The position numbers and the translations under genes were made by a program. Positions 53,929 through 63,790 of a DNA stretch of 64,000 nt are shown one piece after another. The stretch covers positions 1 through 64,000 of the forward strand of contig JAFXUK010000022.1 of the NCBI GenBank assembly GCA_017525015.1, in the 5' to 3' direction. This stretch comes from Bacilli bacterium. GTDB lineage: Bacteria; Bacillota; Bacilli; RF39; UBA660. How positions within the stretch are numbered: position 1 is the first letter of the stretch; each line of letters starts with the position of its first letter. Below the pieces are notes generated by a model. It worked only from the letters and a program-made list of their open reading frames with translations, ran no database searches and was not told the origin of the DNA.

Positions 53929-55377
53929 TTGTGGATCTATTGGAAATTGAGGTGTTGTAGAAGGTGTTGTATTCATTGTATTATTCATACTTTCATTATT
54001 AATAGATGTAGTAGAAATAATCTCTGGAGTATCCTCATTTTCCTTCTTCTTATTACCTTTTTTTGCTCCAAGAATAATTAATAATACAATTATAATTAAA
54101 GCTTCTACTATACATATTGGAATAAATACATTAAATGATTTCTTATCACCTATATATTCTGCTCTAGAAAGTAATGTATCTCCACCTTTATTAATAAGAA
54201 CTGAAATAAAACCATCTTCTACTTTACCAGTTCCAACTACAAGCCATCTATGTCCATTAGTAAATAAATGTTTATTTAATTTAACATCATTATCATACAT
54301 ATCTCCTACAAAGAACTTTAACGTTGTATCATCAGGATATTTTCCATCTTTTACTGAGAAGAAGAATCCTTCCGCATAATTAGTCTCTTTCTTTATAGTT
54401 TCCATATCAACTGAATCAAATTGAACATCTAAAGGTAAATCAACAGCTTCTTTTATTTTTTCACCATCAATTATCCATGTATAAATAATATTCTTATCTT
54501 CACCATATTTAATAAAGTTAAATGTCTTCTTAGATTTTCTCATCTGTTCCATATCAGATTGTTTTAATGTTTCTCCTCCATTTAAAACAATCATAACTTC
54601 GTCACTATCAGCATCAGCAATTGCTTGTTTTAAATCAGTTAATGGAAAGAAACTATCACGACGAGTAACAGTAATTGTATATGTTTTTTGTGCACCATTT
54701 TCAGCAGTAACTACAACATTAAATTTATTCTCCCCTACTTTTAAAGATACATTACCAACTCCAGTAACACTAGACTTAGCATTATTCTTTTCAGCTTTAA
54801 TAGTAATATGATCAACACTATTCTTAACACTTAAAGTATAAGTTGTATCTCCAGTTTTAGTAAGTTCAAATCCATCTACCTTTAAACTCTTTAAATTATT
54901 ATCACTACTTCTAGTATCAGCAGTTTTAGGATTACTAGGAGTTGTAGGTTTAGTAGGATTTGAAGGAGTTGTTGGAGTACTAGGATTGCTAGGAGTAACA
55001 GTAGTTTGAGTCGCAACAGTAACACTCTTAGTACCACTTAAATAACTAGTATTACCATTTTGATCAGTAGTATCTCCAGATAAAGAAATAGTAATTGTAC
55101 CAGTTCCAGTAGCAGTACAAGTAGTAGTAAATGTATTAGAAGTATTCATCGCATCAGCTGAAGCATCCGCAACATTAATACTACATCCAGAAACAGGACC
55201 AGAAGCATTAACATGAATACTCCAAGCTGCTGCATTATACATTGAAACAGAAGCAGTAAATGATTGTCCTGGAGTAACACTAGTAGTACTAACATTTAAT
55301 GTTGCTTGAGCATTTACTCTATACCCAAACAAGAAAAACATTAATAATAAATAAATTATATAACGAATCTTTTTCAT
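53926..55377 (-). CDS. Membrane-anchored surface protein, cohesin-like and cadherin-like domains
   Basis: 483 residues. A signal peptide ends near VNAQA (about 25). Domain 1 (about 27-125) is a beta-rich module starting LNVSTTSVTPGQSFTASVSM, with two Cys; the VxPGQSFT opening resembles cohesin or related Ig folds. A Pro/Thr/Ser linker (about 128-160) follows. Domain 2 (about 163-240) is a cadherin-like beta-sandwich: LKSLKVDGFEL ... TYTITVTRR. After a further domain of about 180 residues comes a C-terminal span (FIPICIVEALIIIVLLIIL) and a cytosolic tail. It lies ten bases after the dockerin protease gene, in one operon; this raises the idea of a cohesin-dockerin pair. The cohesin reading is inference. 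Confidence 0.62.
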   Translation of the reverse strand: MKKIRYIIYLLLMFFLFGYRVNAQATLNVSTTSVTPGQSFTASVSMYNAAAWSIHVNASGPVSGCSINVADASADAMNTSNTFTTTCTATGTGTITISLSGDTTDQNGNTSYLSGTKSVTVATQTTVTPSNPSTPTTPSNPTKPTTPSNPKTADTRSSDNNLKSLKVDGFELTKTGDTTYTLSVKNSVDHITIKAEKNNAKSSVTGVGNVSLKVGENKFNVVVTAENGAQKTYTITVTRRDSFFPLTDLKQAIADADSDEVMIVLNGGETLKQSDMEQMRKSKKTFNFIKYGEDKNIIYTWIIDGEKIKEAVDLPLDVQFDSVDMETIKKETNYAEGFFFSVKDGKYPDDTTLKFFVGDMYDNDVKLNKHLFTNGHRWLVVGTGKVEDGFISVLINKGGDTLLSRAEYIGDKKSFNVFIPICIVEALIIIVLLIILGAKKGNKKKENEDTPEIISTTSINNESMNNTMNTTPSTTPQFPIDPQ

Positions 55378-55387
55378 AATTACCTCC

Positions 55388-58300
55388 CTATGAAATTAAT
55401 TTCGTACCCAACAAATGTTGTCTAATTCTAAGTAAATCTGCTGAGTTAACAGTGTTATTTTTATCTATATCAGCTGATTTAAAATAAACTCCAGTTAAGA
55501 CTTTAGTACCAATTAAATGTTGTCTCATCTGTAATAAATCTGCTGAATTAGTAATACCATCACCACTTAAATCTCCAGTAACAATATTTGTATATTCTAC
55601 TACCTTAGTACCATTCTTTTTAATTATTACCTTACTTCCAGTATAAATATATTGTTTATTTCCTAAATTTAAATCAATTGTATATCCTTCACCTAATTCA
55701 AAATGATCAATATAACTAGAACCCGCAGTACTTAATGAAATACCACTTATTGTTTTATTAACTTCATCTACAGTATAACCAGTTATTTCATAAGTAACAT
55801 TATATTCTTCCCATTGTGCATATAAAGTAATGATTGCTCCATCTTGATTAGTAAGATTTAATACACTTTCTTTATTAGAGTAACTTGTACCAGTACCATC
55901 CCTCTTAGTATTCCAATTAATAAATTTATATCCTTCTCTTGTAAATGAATTACCTCTTAATGTAATACTAGTATCATATGTTGCCGTTGTATCTCTCATT
56001 GCACCAGACCCACCATTCGCATCATAGAAGATCGAATAAGTAATTGGAGTCCATTTAGCATATAGTTTAACAGTACTAGTAGTTGGAGTAATACTTCCTC
56101 CATCACTATAATTATTACCTGTACCACTTGAATTAGTATTCCATCCACTAAATATATATCCTTCTCTTGTAAATGTATTAGGATTTAATGTAGAAGTAAC
56201 TCCAGTAGTTACTGTTTGAGTTGTATTAGTGTTTGATCCATCATTCTTATAGAAAGTAATAACTGTATCACTATGTCCAACAGTAACAGTAATATCTTTT
56301 TCAAATCCATCATATACACTATATACATGAATAGTTTGAGTACCTTTCGCAAGACCCTTAATCTTAACATCATAAGCATAATTATTTTTAGAATCACTAA
56401 TATCAGTAGTTTGAATTATAGTACTAGTAATATCATCAATAAACACTCTATGAGCTGCATCAATATTAGGAGTAATATAATCAGATAAGTAAACAGTATC
56501 TCCAACCTCAATTTGAATATTTGGAATAGTTGTATAACTAAAATCTACTCCTTTTAATACTGGGAATCTTGAAATACCATTAATAGTCTTTAAATCCCAA
56601 TAAGTATTGAAATTAGTCCAAGAACTGTAGTTTGATGAACTTCTAAGATTTGTAAATGTTACTCCACTATCTAAAATATTAATTGTATTAGTCTTAGTTA
56701 AAGTAATAGTAGATGACTTCATACCAATTAAAGGATCAGTTGGAACTGCATAATTACGATAGTATGAATTAGAAAAATAATTATCTAATACTAAATTTGC
56801 ATATTTAACTGCATATCCTGTTATTGCTCCATGAGAACCAGTAAAGAATAATGCATTTCCATTTCTAACAGTAGAATAATCCATATTACCAACATTATCG
56901 ATATTCTTCAAATTAATTGTCGGAGCATTTGTACTTGATTTATCTCCTTCAATCATACCAATTAGTCCAGAACTAATTACTCCTCCAGCATTAGAAGCAT
57001 TAAATATACGAGTAATATTATAAGTATGTTTTCCATTATATCCATTAAGTGGAGAACTAATTTTACCAATTAAAGCTCCACCAGTTCCAAAGTAAGAATA
57101 AACATGTCCACTCATTATTTTTATATTATCAATTGTAGAAGAACATAAAATTGTATAATCAAAATCAGAGTCTCCAGTTAAATTACCAATTAATGCTCCA
57201 GCAGTACCTCTCGCATCAATTTCTACATTTTCTAATACTAAACTTTTAATAGCTGTTGTATTAGAAGAATTAATCTTAACTACTCCAAATAAACCATTAT
57301 ATTCATAATCTTTAGTAATCTTTAAACCACTAATCTTATGATTAAATCCATTTAATGATCCAGTAAATGGATGTTCTTCTGTTCCAATAGGAATCCATTC
57401 TTTAGTTAAAGTAATATCGTTACTCAAAGCATAATGAGCATCTAAATCATAATTAATATTAATTAAATCATCTTCATTAGTAATTAAGTATGGTTCACTA
57501 ACAGTACCATTACCATCAAGATTATTTCCTTCACCAATAACTACTCTAGAATCAAAACTATTTCCATTATATGTAGTAGTTAAAGTATATATTCCAGAAG
57601 GAATATTACTTCCAAATAATACTTCAGCATTAATCTTATTAATAGATGAAACATTATTATTAACAGTTAAATAAGTATTATAATTAAATCCACTACTATT
57701 CTTTAATGAATAAGTAATAGTACTTCCAGAAGGAATATTCTTAGTATGAGATAAAATCATATGATTAGTATTACTACTATCTATAACATCTTCAGTCTTA
57801 ATAATTGGTGTAGTATCTACATTCTTAGTAAATACAGCAATACTATCTTTAACAAAGTAAACTCCACTACTACCAGTAATTTCAATATTAAATCCAGAAT
57901 CAGTAACGACAACATTATCATTACTTAAATCAATTGTATAAAGTCCTGCATGAGGAACAGTAAATGTTTTAATTTTCTTATATATTTCTTTATTAGTTGA
58001 TACTGATAAATTAAATGTACCATTATCTCCAAATACATAGAATTTAATCTTTTGTATTTTTTCAGGAGTATCAATTTTCTTTTCATAATACTCAGTATCA
58101 CTAGAAGTAGTTAAAATATAATAATTATCATATAAATGATGATAATTGTTATCCCAGTTTTTATTATTCATACTAGATAATGAAGTAGTAAGTCTTATAT
58201 CATAATTTAATGTATCATAAGCCATATATAAGTATGAAGCTTCATTATCTTCTCCCCAAGAATTTCTAACTAACCAAGCACCAGTACCAGTAACTCTATT

Positions 58301-59323
58301 AGTACAAGTACTCGCAGGTTTATGTTGTTTATTACTTACACAATATGAATAATTATATTCATCATCCCATCCAATAATATGCATTGCATGATTAGAGTTT
58401 TGAGTACAATTACTATCAACTCTTAAAATAACAGATCCATCAGTATTAGTAGTTGCACAACTCTTATTAGGAGCTTGTGTCGCAGCATATACTCCACCAT
58501 ACTCCATAATATAATTTTTAACAGTACTTACATAATTATTTAATTCTGTTGTTCCAGGATTACTACTTAAAGAAGGAACCATAATAGTAGAATCAACCTC
58601 ATATTGAGATTTAGAATAATTAAGTACTTCAGGTAAATTCTTTGTAGGACTTTCTAAAGTAAATCTCATATCAGACTCATTCCAAAGTCCAACTCCATTA
58701 CTCATAGCCATTAAAGCCATAAAGTAGTTTCCACCAAATTCTAAAGGTCTTACACCATAATCATTATTATAATTTTTAATTCCATCAAAACTAGTCGCAT
58801 AATCTAATTGTCTAGGAGAAAATACCTTACTACTACTAGAATAACTAGTATTAGCATTTTTCAATAATAAACTCTCAGCTTGTTCAGTAGCAGTAAATGC
58901 CCAACACAAATCTAATGTAGATTGATCCTTTAATGGAGTAATAAAATTCTTTCCATTAACATTTCTTAAATCATAACTACTATCAGTATCAGAATCAATT
59001 TTATCTCCAGATACAAAATCTATTTTATATATATCAGGAATCTCTTCAATAGAAGATTTCTCTTTATCACTTAAAGATAAGTATTCAATATAACTAGGAT
59101 TTAAATAAGGAACATTTTCTTCCTTATTCTTTTCAGTTAATGGTACTTCGCCAGTTTCTTCATAAACCTTCTCAATATAGTTCTTAGCTTCTTTAGGTAA
59201 ATATGAATACTCTTTTTTCTCTAGTATCTTATGAATATCTTTTTTAGTTAAATTATGATACCCAAAAAGAGAAAGGCAAATAACCAAAATAGTAAATGTA
59301 ATTAATAATATTTTTTTCTTCAT
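55388..59323 (-). CDS. Giant papain-like protease with InlB-type repeats and a dockerin
   Basis: 1311 residues. Signal anchor at 1-22. The C1A peptidase domain follows a propeptide: DQSTLDLCWAF with the catalytic Cys at about 140, SNHAMHIIGWDD with the His at about 315, and WLVRNSWGE with the Asn at about 355. Then come beta-rich and GLUG-like regions (about 400-1000; for example GSLNGFNHKISGL) and two Listeria-Bacteroides repeats (FTREGYIFSGWNTNSSGTG and FTREGYKFINWNTKRDGTG). The last ~60 residues are a type I dockerin with two calcium loops: GDLSGDGITNSADLLQM and ADIDKNNTVNSADLLRI. Secreted cysteine protease that is probably docked to a surface partner. All three catalytic residues are kept. 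Site aggagtg. Confidence 0.82.
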   Translation of the reverse strand: MKKKILLITFTILVICLSLFGYHNLTKKDIHKILEKKEYSYLPKEAKNYIEKVYEETGEVPLTEKNKEENVPYLNPSYIEYLSLSDKEKSSIEEIPDIYKIDFVSGDKIDSDTDSSYDLRNVNGKNFITPLKDQSTLDLCWAFTATEQAESLLLKNANTSYSSSSKVFSPRQLDYATSFDGIKNYNNDYGVRPLEFGGNYFMALMAMSNGVGLWNESDMRFTLESPTKNLPEVLNYSKSQYEVDSTIMVPSLSSNPGTTELNNYVSTVKNYIMEYGGVYAATQAPNKSCATTNTDGSVILRVDSNCTQNSNHAMHIIGWDDEYNYSYCVSNKQHKPASTCTNRVTGTGAWLVRNSWGEDNEASYLYMAYDTLNYDIRLTTSLSSMNNKNWDNNYHHLYDNYYILTTSSDTEYYEKKIDTPEKIQKIKFYVFGDNGTFNLSVSTNKEIYKKIKTFTVPHAGLYTIDLSNDNVVVTDSGFNIEITGSSGVYFVKDSIAVFTKNVDTTPIIKTEDVIDSSNTNHMILSHTKNIPSGSTITYSLKNSSGFNYNTYLTVNNNVSSINKINAEVLFGSNIPSGIYTLTTTYNGNSFDSRVVIGEGNNLDGNGTVSEPYLITNEDDLININYDLDAHYALSNDITLTKEWIPIGTEEHPFTGSLNGFNHKISGLKITKDYEYNGLFGVVKINSSNTTAIKSLVLENVEIDARGTAGALIGNLTGDSDFDYTILCSSTIDNIKIMSGHVYSYFGTGGALIGKISSPLNGYNGKHTYNITRIFNASNAGGVISSGLIGMIEGDKSSTNAPTINLKNIDNVGNMDYSTVRNGNALFFTGSHGAITGYAVKYANLVLDNYFSNSYYRNYAVPTDPLIGMKSSTITLTKTNTINILDSGVTFTNLRSSSNYSSWTNFNTYWDLKTINGISRFPVLKGVDFSYTTIPNIQIEVGDTVYLSDYITPNIDAAHRVFIDDITSTIIQTTDISDSKNNYAYDVKIKGLAKGTQTIHVYSVYDGFEKDITVTVGHSDTVITFYKNDGSNTNTTQTVTTGVTSTLNPNTFTREGYIFSGWNTNSSGTGNNYSDGGSITPTTSTVKLYAKWTPITYSIFYDANGGSGAMRDTTATYDTSITLRGNSFTREGYKFINWNTKRDGTGTSYSNKESVLNLTNQDGAIITLYAQWEEYNVTYEITGYTVDEVNKTISGISLSTAGSSYIDHFELGEGYTIDLNLGNKQYIYTGSKVIIKKNGTKVVEYTNIVTGDLSGDGITNSADLLQMRQHLIGTKVLTGVYFKSADIDKNNTVNSADLLRIRQHLLGTKLIS

Positions 59324-59432
59324 TTACTACACACTCCTACTATAATAATTATATCGTAAATGCCCTTTTAAATAAAAATAAAATGTCAAAAAAAGTGTAT
59401 AAAATAGTAAAGAAAAAATAAAAAAATAATGA

Positions 59433-59461
59433 TTGAGAAAAAACAATTCTTAGAATATAAT
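59433..59461 (+). promoter_or_regulatory. Promoter of the polysaccharide deacetylase gene
   Basis: TTGAGA (59433-59438), 17 bases, TATAAT (59456-59461). The predicted transcript starts near 59468, after the first in-frame ATG at 59466, which fixes the start of translation at 59493. Confidence 0.7.
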
Positions 59462-59492
59462 AAATATGAGAATAAATGAAGGTGAAAAAGTT

Positions 59493-61226
59493 ATGGAAGA
59501 AGAAAAACAAGAAGAAATAAAAGAAGAAGTAAAAGAAAAAAAGAAAAAGAAAAAAGTTAAAATAAAGAAGATTATTCTAATTCCAATAATAATAGTTTTA
59601 TTAGTTATAGTAGGAATAGGATCATTTTTTGGATACAAGTATTATGAAAAAGATACTGTAAGAAAAATAAAGAAAGCCTATCATGAAAAAGTTTTAACTA
59701 CTAAAGATGCTAAATTATATGATAAGAAAAATAAAATAATTGGAACCATTTCAAAGAACTATTCATTAGAATTAGAAAAAGTAAAGAAATTTACTATTAA
59801 AAACAAAAGATTAAGAATTAAAGATTCAGATTATTATATTAGTTTTAAAGATATTAAAGAAAATAAAAATAAAGAAGAAGAAAAAGTAGAAGAAAATTAC
59901 TACTTACCTATCGAAAAAGGTATAAGTATTAATAAAGAAGTAAATCTATATGATGGTAAGAAAAAAATAGTTACATTAAAGAAATTAGATGATGTTAATG
60001 TAGTTAAAATGGATGATAAAAACTATTATGTTTATTTCTTAAATAAAACTCTATCTTTAAAGAAAGATAAAGCTATAAAAGAACATGAAATAGTAGTAGA
60101 TTATGCTGTCCCAAAAGCAGAACATGTAAGTGTAATCTATTATGATAAGATTAATAATGATTGTGGTGGAGATGATACTTGTTTAATTCCAGCATCAGTA
60201 AAAGCACATCTAAAAAGATTAAAAAAAGAAGGTTATTATTTTATAACTAAAGAAGATTATATTAATTATTTAAAAGGATATATTTACTTAAAAGATAAAG
60301 CTGTATTTATTGCTGTAGGTGCAGAAAATGATAATACTAAAGCCATAAATGATGAATTAAAAGCAAATATCTCAAAAGTTGAAGAAAAAGATGGTATTAA
60401 ATTAACTGTTACAAATAAAACATCTTCTCCAAAAGATGAAAAAGATAAAGTTAATTGTTATCAAGCAAAAAAATATATTATTATTGATAAATATGTAACT
60501 ATGGCATCAGGAGCAGATACTCCAGATAATGGTAGAGAAAACTCTACTAATCAATCAGTACCAGTACTAAATTATCACTTTTTCTATGATGAAACTATTC
60601 CAGGAGAGCGTCAAGCTTGTAATGAATCAATCTGTTTAGAGAAAAAGAAATTAGAATCACACTTAAAATGGTTAAAAGATAATGGTTATAAAACATTAAC
60701 TATTGAAGAATTTGCTGATTGGTATGATGGCATTATTGAAATTCCAGATAAATCAGTTTTACTTACTATTGATGATGGTGCACACGGTACAGGAAAACAT
60801 AATGGACATGTCTTAATTCCATTACTAGAACAGTACGAGGAACATGCTACCCTATTCCTAATTGCAGGATGGTGGGATATAAATAATTACAGATCAGATT
60901 ATTTAGATATTCAATCACACAGTTTCAATCTACATTATGAAGCAAGTTGTCCAGATGGTAGAGGTTTAGTTGCTTGTTCAGATTACGCAACAGTTAAAAA
61001 AGACCTACAACAATCTCTAGATGTAATAAAAGATAATACATCATTCTGTTTCCCATTCTATAGTTATGATAATGAATCAATTCAAGCAATAAAAGAATTA
61101 GGATTTAGAGTTTCATTTGTAGGTGGAAGTGTTAATGCAAGACGTAGTAATAATAGATACTTAATTCCAAGATATCCAATAATGGAAGATATTACATTAA
61201 ACGAATTTATAAATATGGTTAGATAA
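59493..61226 (+). CDS. Membrane-anchored polysaccharide deacetylase (CE4)
   Basis: 577 residues from ATG 59493 (site aaggtga). A Lys/Glu-rich cytosolic start, one span (IILIPIIIVLLVIVGIGSFF, about 30-50), then a long stalk region of SH3-like or YkuD-like unknown fold with Lys-rich stretches. The NodB domain lies in the last 200 residues: VLNYHFF, LLTIDDGAHG with the metal Asp pair, SHSFNLH with the two metal His residues, and SFCFPFYSYD. These proteins remove N-acetyl groups from peptidoglycan or other surface glycans. Inside the NodB domain a Cys pair (ACNESICLE) is unusual. Divergent to the protease operon. Confidence 0.82.
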   Translation: MEEEKQEEIKEEVKEKKKKKKVKIKKIILIPIIIVLLVIVGIGSFFGYKYYEKDTVRKIKKAYHEKVLTTKDAKLYDKKNKIIGTISKNYSLELEKVKKFTIKNKRLRIKDSDYYISFKDIKENKNKEEEKVEENYYLPIEKGISINKEVNLYDGKKKIVTLKKLDDVNVVKMDDKNYYVYFLNKTLSLKKDKAIKEHEIVVDYAVPKAEHVSVIYYDKINNDCGGDDTCLIPASVKAHLKRLKKEGYYFITKEDYINYLKGYIYLKDKAVFIAVGAENDNTKAINDELKANISKVEEKDGIKLTVTNKTSSPKDEKDKVNCYQAKKYIIIDKYVTMASGADTPDNGRENSTNQSVPVLNYHFFYDETIPGERQACNESICLEKKKLESHLKWLKDNGYKTLTIEEFADWYDGIIEIPDKSVLLTIDDGAHGTGKHNGHVLIPLLEQYEEHATLFLIAGWWDINNYRSDYLDIQSHSFNLHYEASCPDGRGLVACSDYATVKKDLQQSLDVIKDNTSFCFPFYSYDNESIQAIKELGFRVSFVGGSVNARRSNNRYLIPRYPIMEDITLNEFINMVR

Positions 61227-61256
61227 AAAAAGATGTCATAAGACATCTTTTATTTT
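61225..61256. terminator. Shared terminator of convergent genes
   Basis: AAAAGATGTC and complement, four-base loop, T-runs on both sides, between the deacetylase (plus) and the exported protein (minus). Confidence 0.75.
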
Positions 61257-61717
61257 GCTTTAATTTTTAATTCTATAGAAAATGGAAGCTCAACTTTTTC
61301 AATTACGTTTTTAGCAAGTTCTATTTTTATCTCACCAGTACTAGCTTTACCACTCTTAATAGTTTTAGCTTCACTAGAAGTAATAGTAAAGTATTCATCT
61401 TGATAAATCTTTTCACCATTAACATAAACATCATAGTCTATATCATATGAAATACTATTATTAAATACTTCATATTTAATTAATTCAAAGTCCCCTACTT
61501 CATGTAAGTTAATCTCATCTAAAACAATTCCTCTATTATTTGGTGTTAAAGAAACTTTAGTACCATTAACAGTAGATACTTCAGTAAAATAAGCATCTAC
61601 ATAATTAGCCTTCGCAACATAAGAAACATCGGTATAAATAGTACCGTGTTGACTTGAATAAAAAACACTAAATAAAGATAAAACCGCAACTAAACAGCAT
61701 ATAATTCTTTCGTACAT
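61250..61717 (-). CDS. Small exported beta-rich protein
   Basis: 155 residues from ATG 61717; a GTG at 61744 lies almost at the transcription start and has no ribosome site. Signal peptide or anchor (IICCLVAVLSLFSVFYSS), then a beta-rich domain of about 120 residues with no Cys. Reminiscent of the 188-residue exported protein at 48843-49409 and of TasA/camelysin-like proteins, but identity is not certain. Own promoter TTGATT-17-TATAAT. Function unknown. Confidence 0.55.
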   Translation of the reverse strand: MYERIICCLVAVLSLFSVFYSSQHGTIYTDVSYVAKANYVDAYFTEVSTVNGTKVSLTPNNRGIVLDEINLHEVGDFELIKYEVFNNSISYDIDYDVYVNGEKIYQDEYFTITSSEAKTIKSGKASTGEIKIELAKNVIEKVELPFSIELKIKAK

Positions 61718-61752
61718 AACAGGACCCCCATCCTCGATCTTCACATGATTAT

Positions 61753-61781
61753 ATTATATCATATTTTGCCCCAAAAATCAA
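61753..61781 (-). promoter_or_regulatory. Promoter of the small exported protein gene
   Basis: TTGATT (61776-61781), 17 bases, TGATATAAT (TATAAT at 61753-61758) on the minus strand. Confidence 0.65.
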
Positions 61782-61793
61782 ATTCTATGCACT

Positions 61794-61822
61794 AAAAAAG
61801 AAGGCTTTCTAACCTTCTTTAG
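61794..61822 (-). terminator. Terminator over the DUF4127 stop codon
   Basis: AAAGAAGG and complement with an eight-base loop and T-run on the minus strand; includes the stop at 61809. Confidence 0.65.
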
Positions 61823-63731
61823 CTTCTGTAATTGAATTAGGTATTACTGGACTTAATCCCTCTCCTAAAGAAAGATCTACTCCAAAACTAATTTCATTAT
61901 TTCTACTCCAAGGTAAATAATAACTCATAATAGATGCAGTCTTTATACCTTTTTCTTCATATGGTTTAATATCAGATATAAAACTAGCTTTCTTTAAGTT
62001 ATTAAGAATCATATTTACTCTAGAACTCATATTATTTTCAATATTCTCAATATTATTATCAGTCTTAGTTAAAGGAACAAATGCCATATCTTCAACAAAT
62101 GATAATGTCATACTCTTCGCAAAAGCTTTATCATTTTTATCATCATGTTTTTCTTGTGCTAAATATATAAATCTTGTAGTACCTTCACATAAACCAATTC
62201 TAGAACTATTAATAAATCCATTCCAGTTACTATAACCAATTAAATAACCAATTGGAATATTAGCTTTATCATAATTACTTAAATAATCAATTAAAAGCAT
62301 ATCTTCACTAAGTTTAGCATCATTAATTATAACGGTAGGAATACTCTTATGAATATTATCTAAATAATGATTTATTAAATTAATAGTATTCTTTTCTTTA
62401 TCTTCCTTCTTATCAGAACTAATATATACAAGTATTTCAAAATTAGGATTCTTAGAACCATCTTTAATACCTAAATCTTTTAATAGATTATTCATATATT
62501 CTTGATAAGTAGAAGTACTACCACTAATAGTCTTATTATAATCTCCAAAATATGAAATAGATATATTTATTTTCTTTGTAATAGAATCAAGTAACATATC
62601 AGTATATGCCACTTCACTTAATGTAGATACTCCCTCTCTAACAGTCGCATTAACTTTCTTACTAGAAATAAGTTTTTCTACATAAGCAATATCAGCTTCT
62701 TGAATATTAGAAGAAGCACTACTATCATTAATACCATAATATAAATGAATATTATTCTTATTCTCACTCTTAGAAATAGTCTCAATTATATATTTAGAAT
62801 AAGTTATTTTTCTTTCTCTTGCGGCTAAATATTTATTTAATTTATCTAAAGCAAGAGTTGTTTGAATAGATTTACCATTCTGATCTAAATAATAATTCTC
62901 ACTAATCTTACTAATAGTTAAATCTTCATCATTTAATATCTTTCTAGGAAGCTTAGAATACTCTACTAATAATTTATAATCATCACTAGTAAAATCCATA
63001 AATCCAGGAGTTACAGATAATCCCATAATAGAATCTATTAAATATACATGATTATTTTCATCTTTAATAATCTTTTCAAATGCTTTCTTCGCAGTATCTA
63101 TCTTTTTACCATAAACTTCAAAATCTTTATCACTTAAATATTCTGATCCAACTATTCCTCCAGAAAATAACTGATCAAGAGAAATAATATAGTAATCACA
63201 TCCATCTTCTTCCATTTCAAGTAACCAACTAGCTATCTTAATAGGATTACCATATTTAGTAGAGTATCCTACATAAGAATTATCTACACTATCTACATTA
63301 GTTTTATAATACTTTTCATCTGGCATTGCTAAAGTATATCCATTAGATTCAGATAAATACTTCATACGAGTAGTATGAATCATACGATCATCTATTGGTA
63401 CATAAACAATAGTTTTACCAGCTAATAAACTTTCATAAGTACCGGGATCTTTATTCTTTTTATTATCTTTCTTAGAAAACCAATCAAACTTAATCTTATC
63501 TAACTTTATCCAATTAAAATTAATAGAATCAAACTTCATTTGACTAAGTTTAACTCCTAATTCCATATTCTCATCATAAAAAATAAAAGTTAAAACAAAA
63601 ACAAGTATAAAGAAGAAAACTTTAAATACTTTTTTACCTCTTTTTCTACGAGCTTTTTTCTTAGCCAATTTAATTTGATTTTTTCTTTGTAATCGAAGGC
63701 GTTCTTGATTTGCACTATCTAAATTACCCAT
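61809..63731 (-). CDS. DUF4127 membrane-anchored protein
   Basis: 640 residues from ATG 63731 (site ggagtg); the GTG at 63740 is in the site. A strongly basic N-terminus (KLAKKKARRKRGKKVFK), one span (FFFILVFVLTFIFY), then a large outside domain. The opening IVYVPIDDRMIHTTRMKYL and DYYIISLDQLFSGG correspond to the LDDRPxN-type start of DUF4127 proteins. Their function is unknown; they are often found near cell-envelope genes. Here the SEDS-type gene lies upstream and the deacetylase downstream. An extended -10 (TATAAT at 63759-63764) precedes it. Confidence 0.75.
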   Translation of the reverse strand: MGNLDSANQERLRLQRKNQIKLAKKKARRKRGKKVFKVFFFILVFVLTFIFYDENMELGVKLSQMKFDSINFNWIKLDKIKFDWFSKKDNKKNKDPGTYESLLAGKTIVYVPIDDRMIHTTRMKYLSESNGYTLAMPDEKYYKTNVDSVDNSYVGYSTKYGNPIKIASWLLEMEEDGCDYYIISLDQLFSGGIVGSEYLSDKDFEVYGKKIDTAKKAFEKIIKDENNHVYLIDSIMGLSVTPGFMDFTSDDYKLLVEYSKLPRKILNDEDLTISKISENYYLDQNGKSIQTTLALDKLNKYLAARERKITYSKYIIETISKSENKNNIHLYYGINDSSASSNIQEADIAYVEKLISSKKVNATVREGVSTLSEVAYTDMLLDSITKKINISISYFGDYNKTISGSTSTYQEYMNNLLKDLGIKDGSKNPNFEILVYISSDKKEDKEKNTINLINHYLDNIHKSIPTVIINDAKLSEDMLLIDYLSNYDKANIPIGYLIGYSNWNGFINSSRIGLCEGTTRFIYLAQEKHDDKNDKAFAKSMTLSFVEDMAFVPLTKTDNNIENIENNMSSRVNMILNNLKKASFISDIKPYEEKGIKTASIMSYYLPWSRNNEISFGVDLSLGEGLSPVIPNSITEAKEG

Positions 63732-63758
63732 AACCAACACTCCACTATTCTAAATTAC

Positions 63759-63767
63759 ATTATAGCA
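63759..63767 (-). promoter_or_regulatory. Extended -10 promoter of the DUF4127 gene
   Basis: TGCTATAAT on the minus strand, about 30 bases before the start codon; no clear -35 element. Confidence 0.45.
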
Positions 63768-63790
63768 TACCAACCAATCAAAGAAAAGAA

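Noticed and set aside
48843..61717. The two small exported proteins as TasA biofilm fibre subunits
   Set aside because: Only a loose resemblance of beta-strand phrases; no SipW-type peptidase or TapA-like gene nearby, so the call was left as unknown exported proteins.
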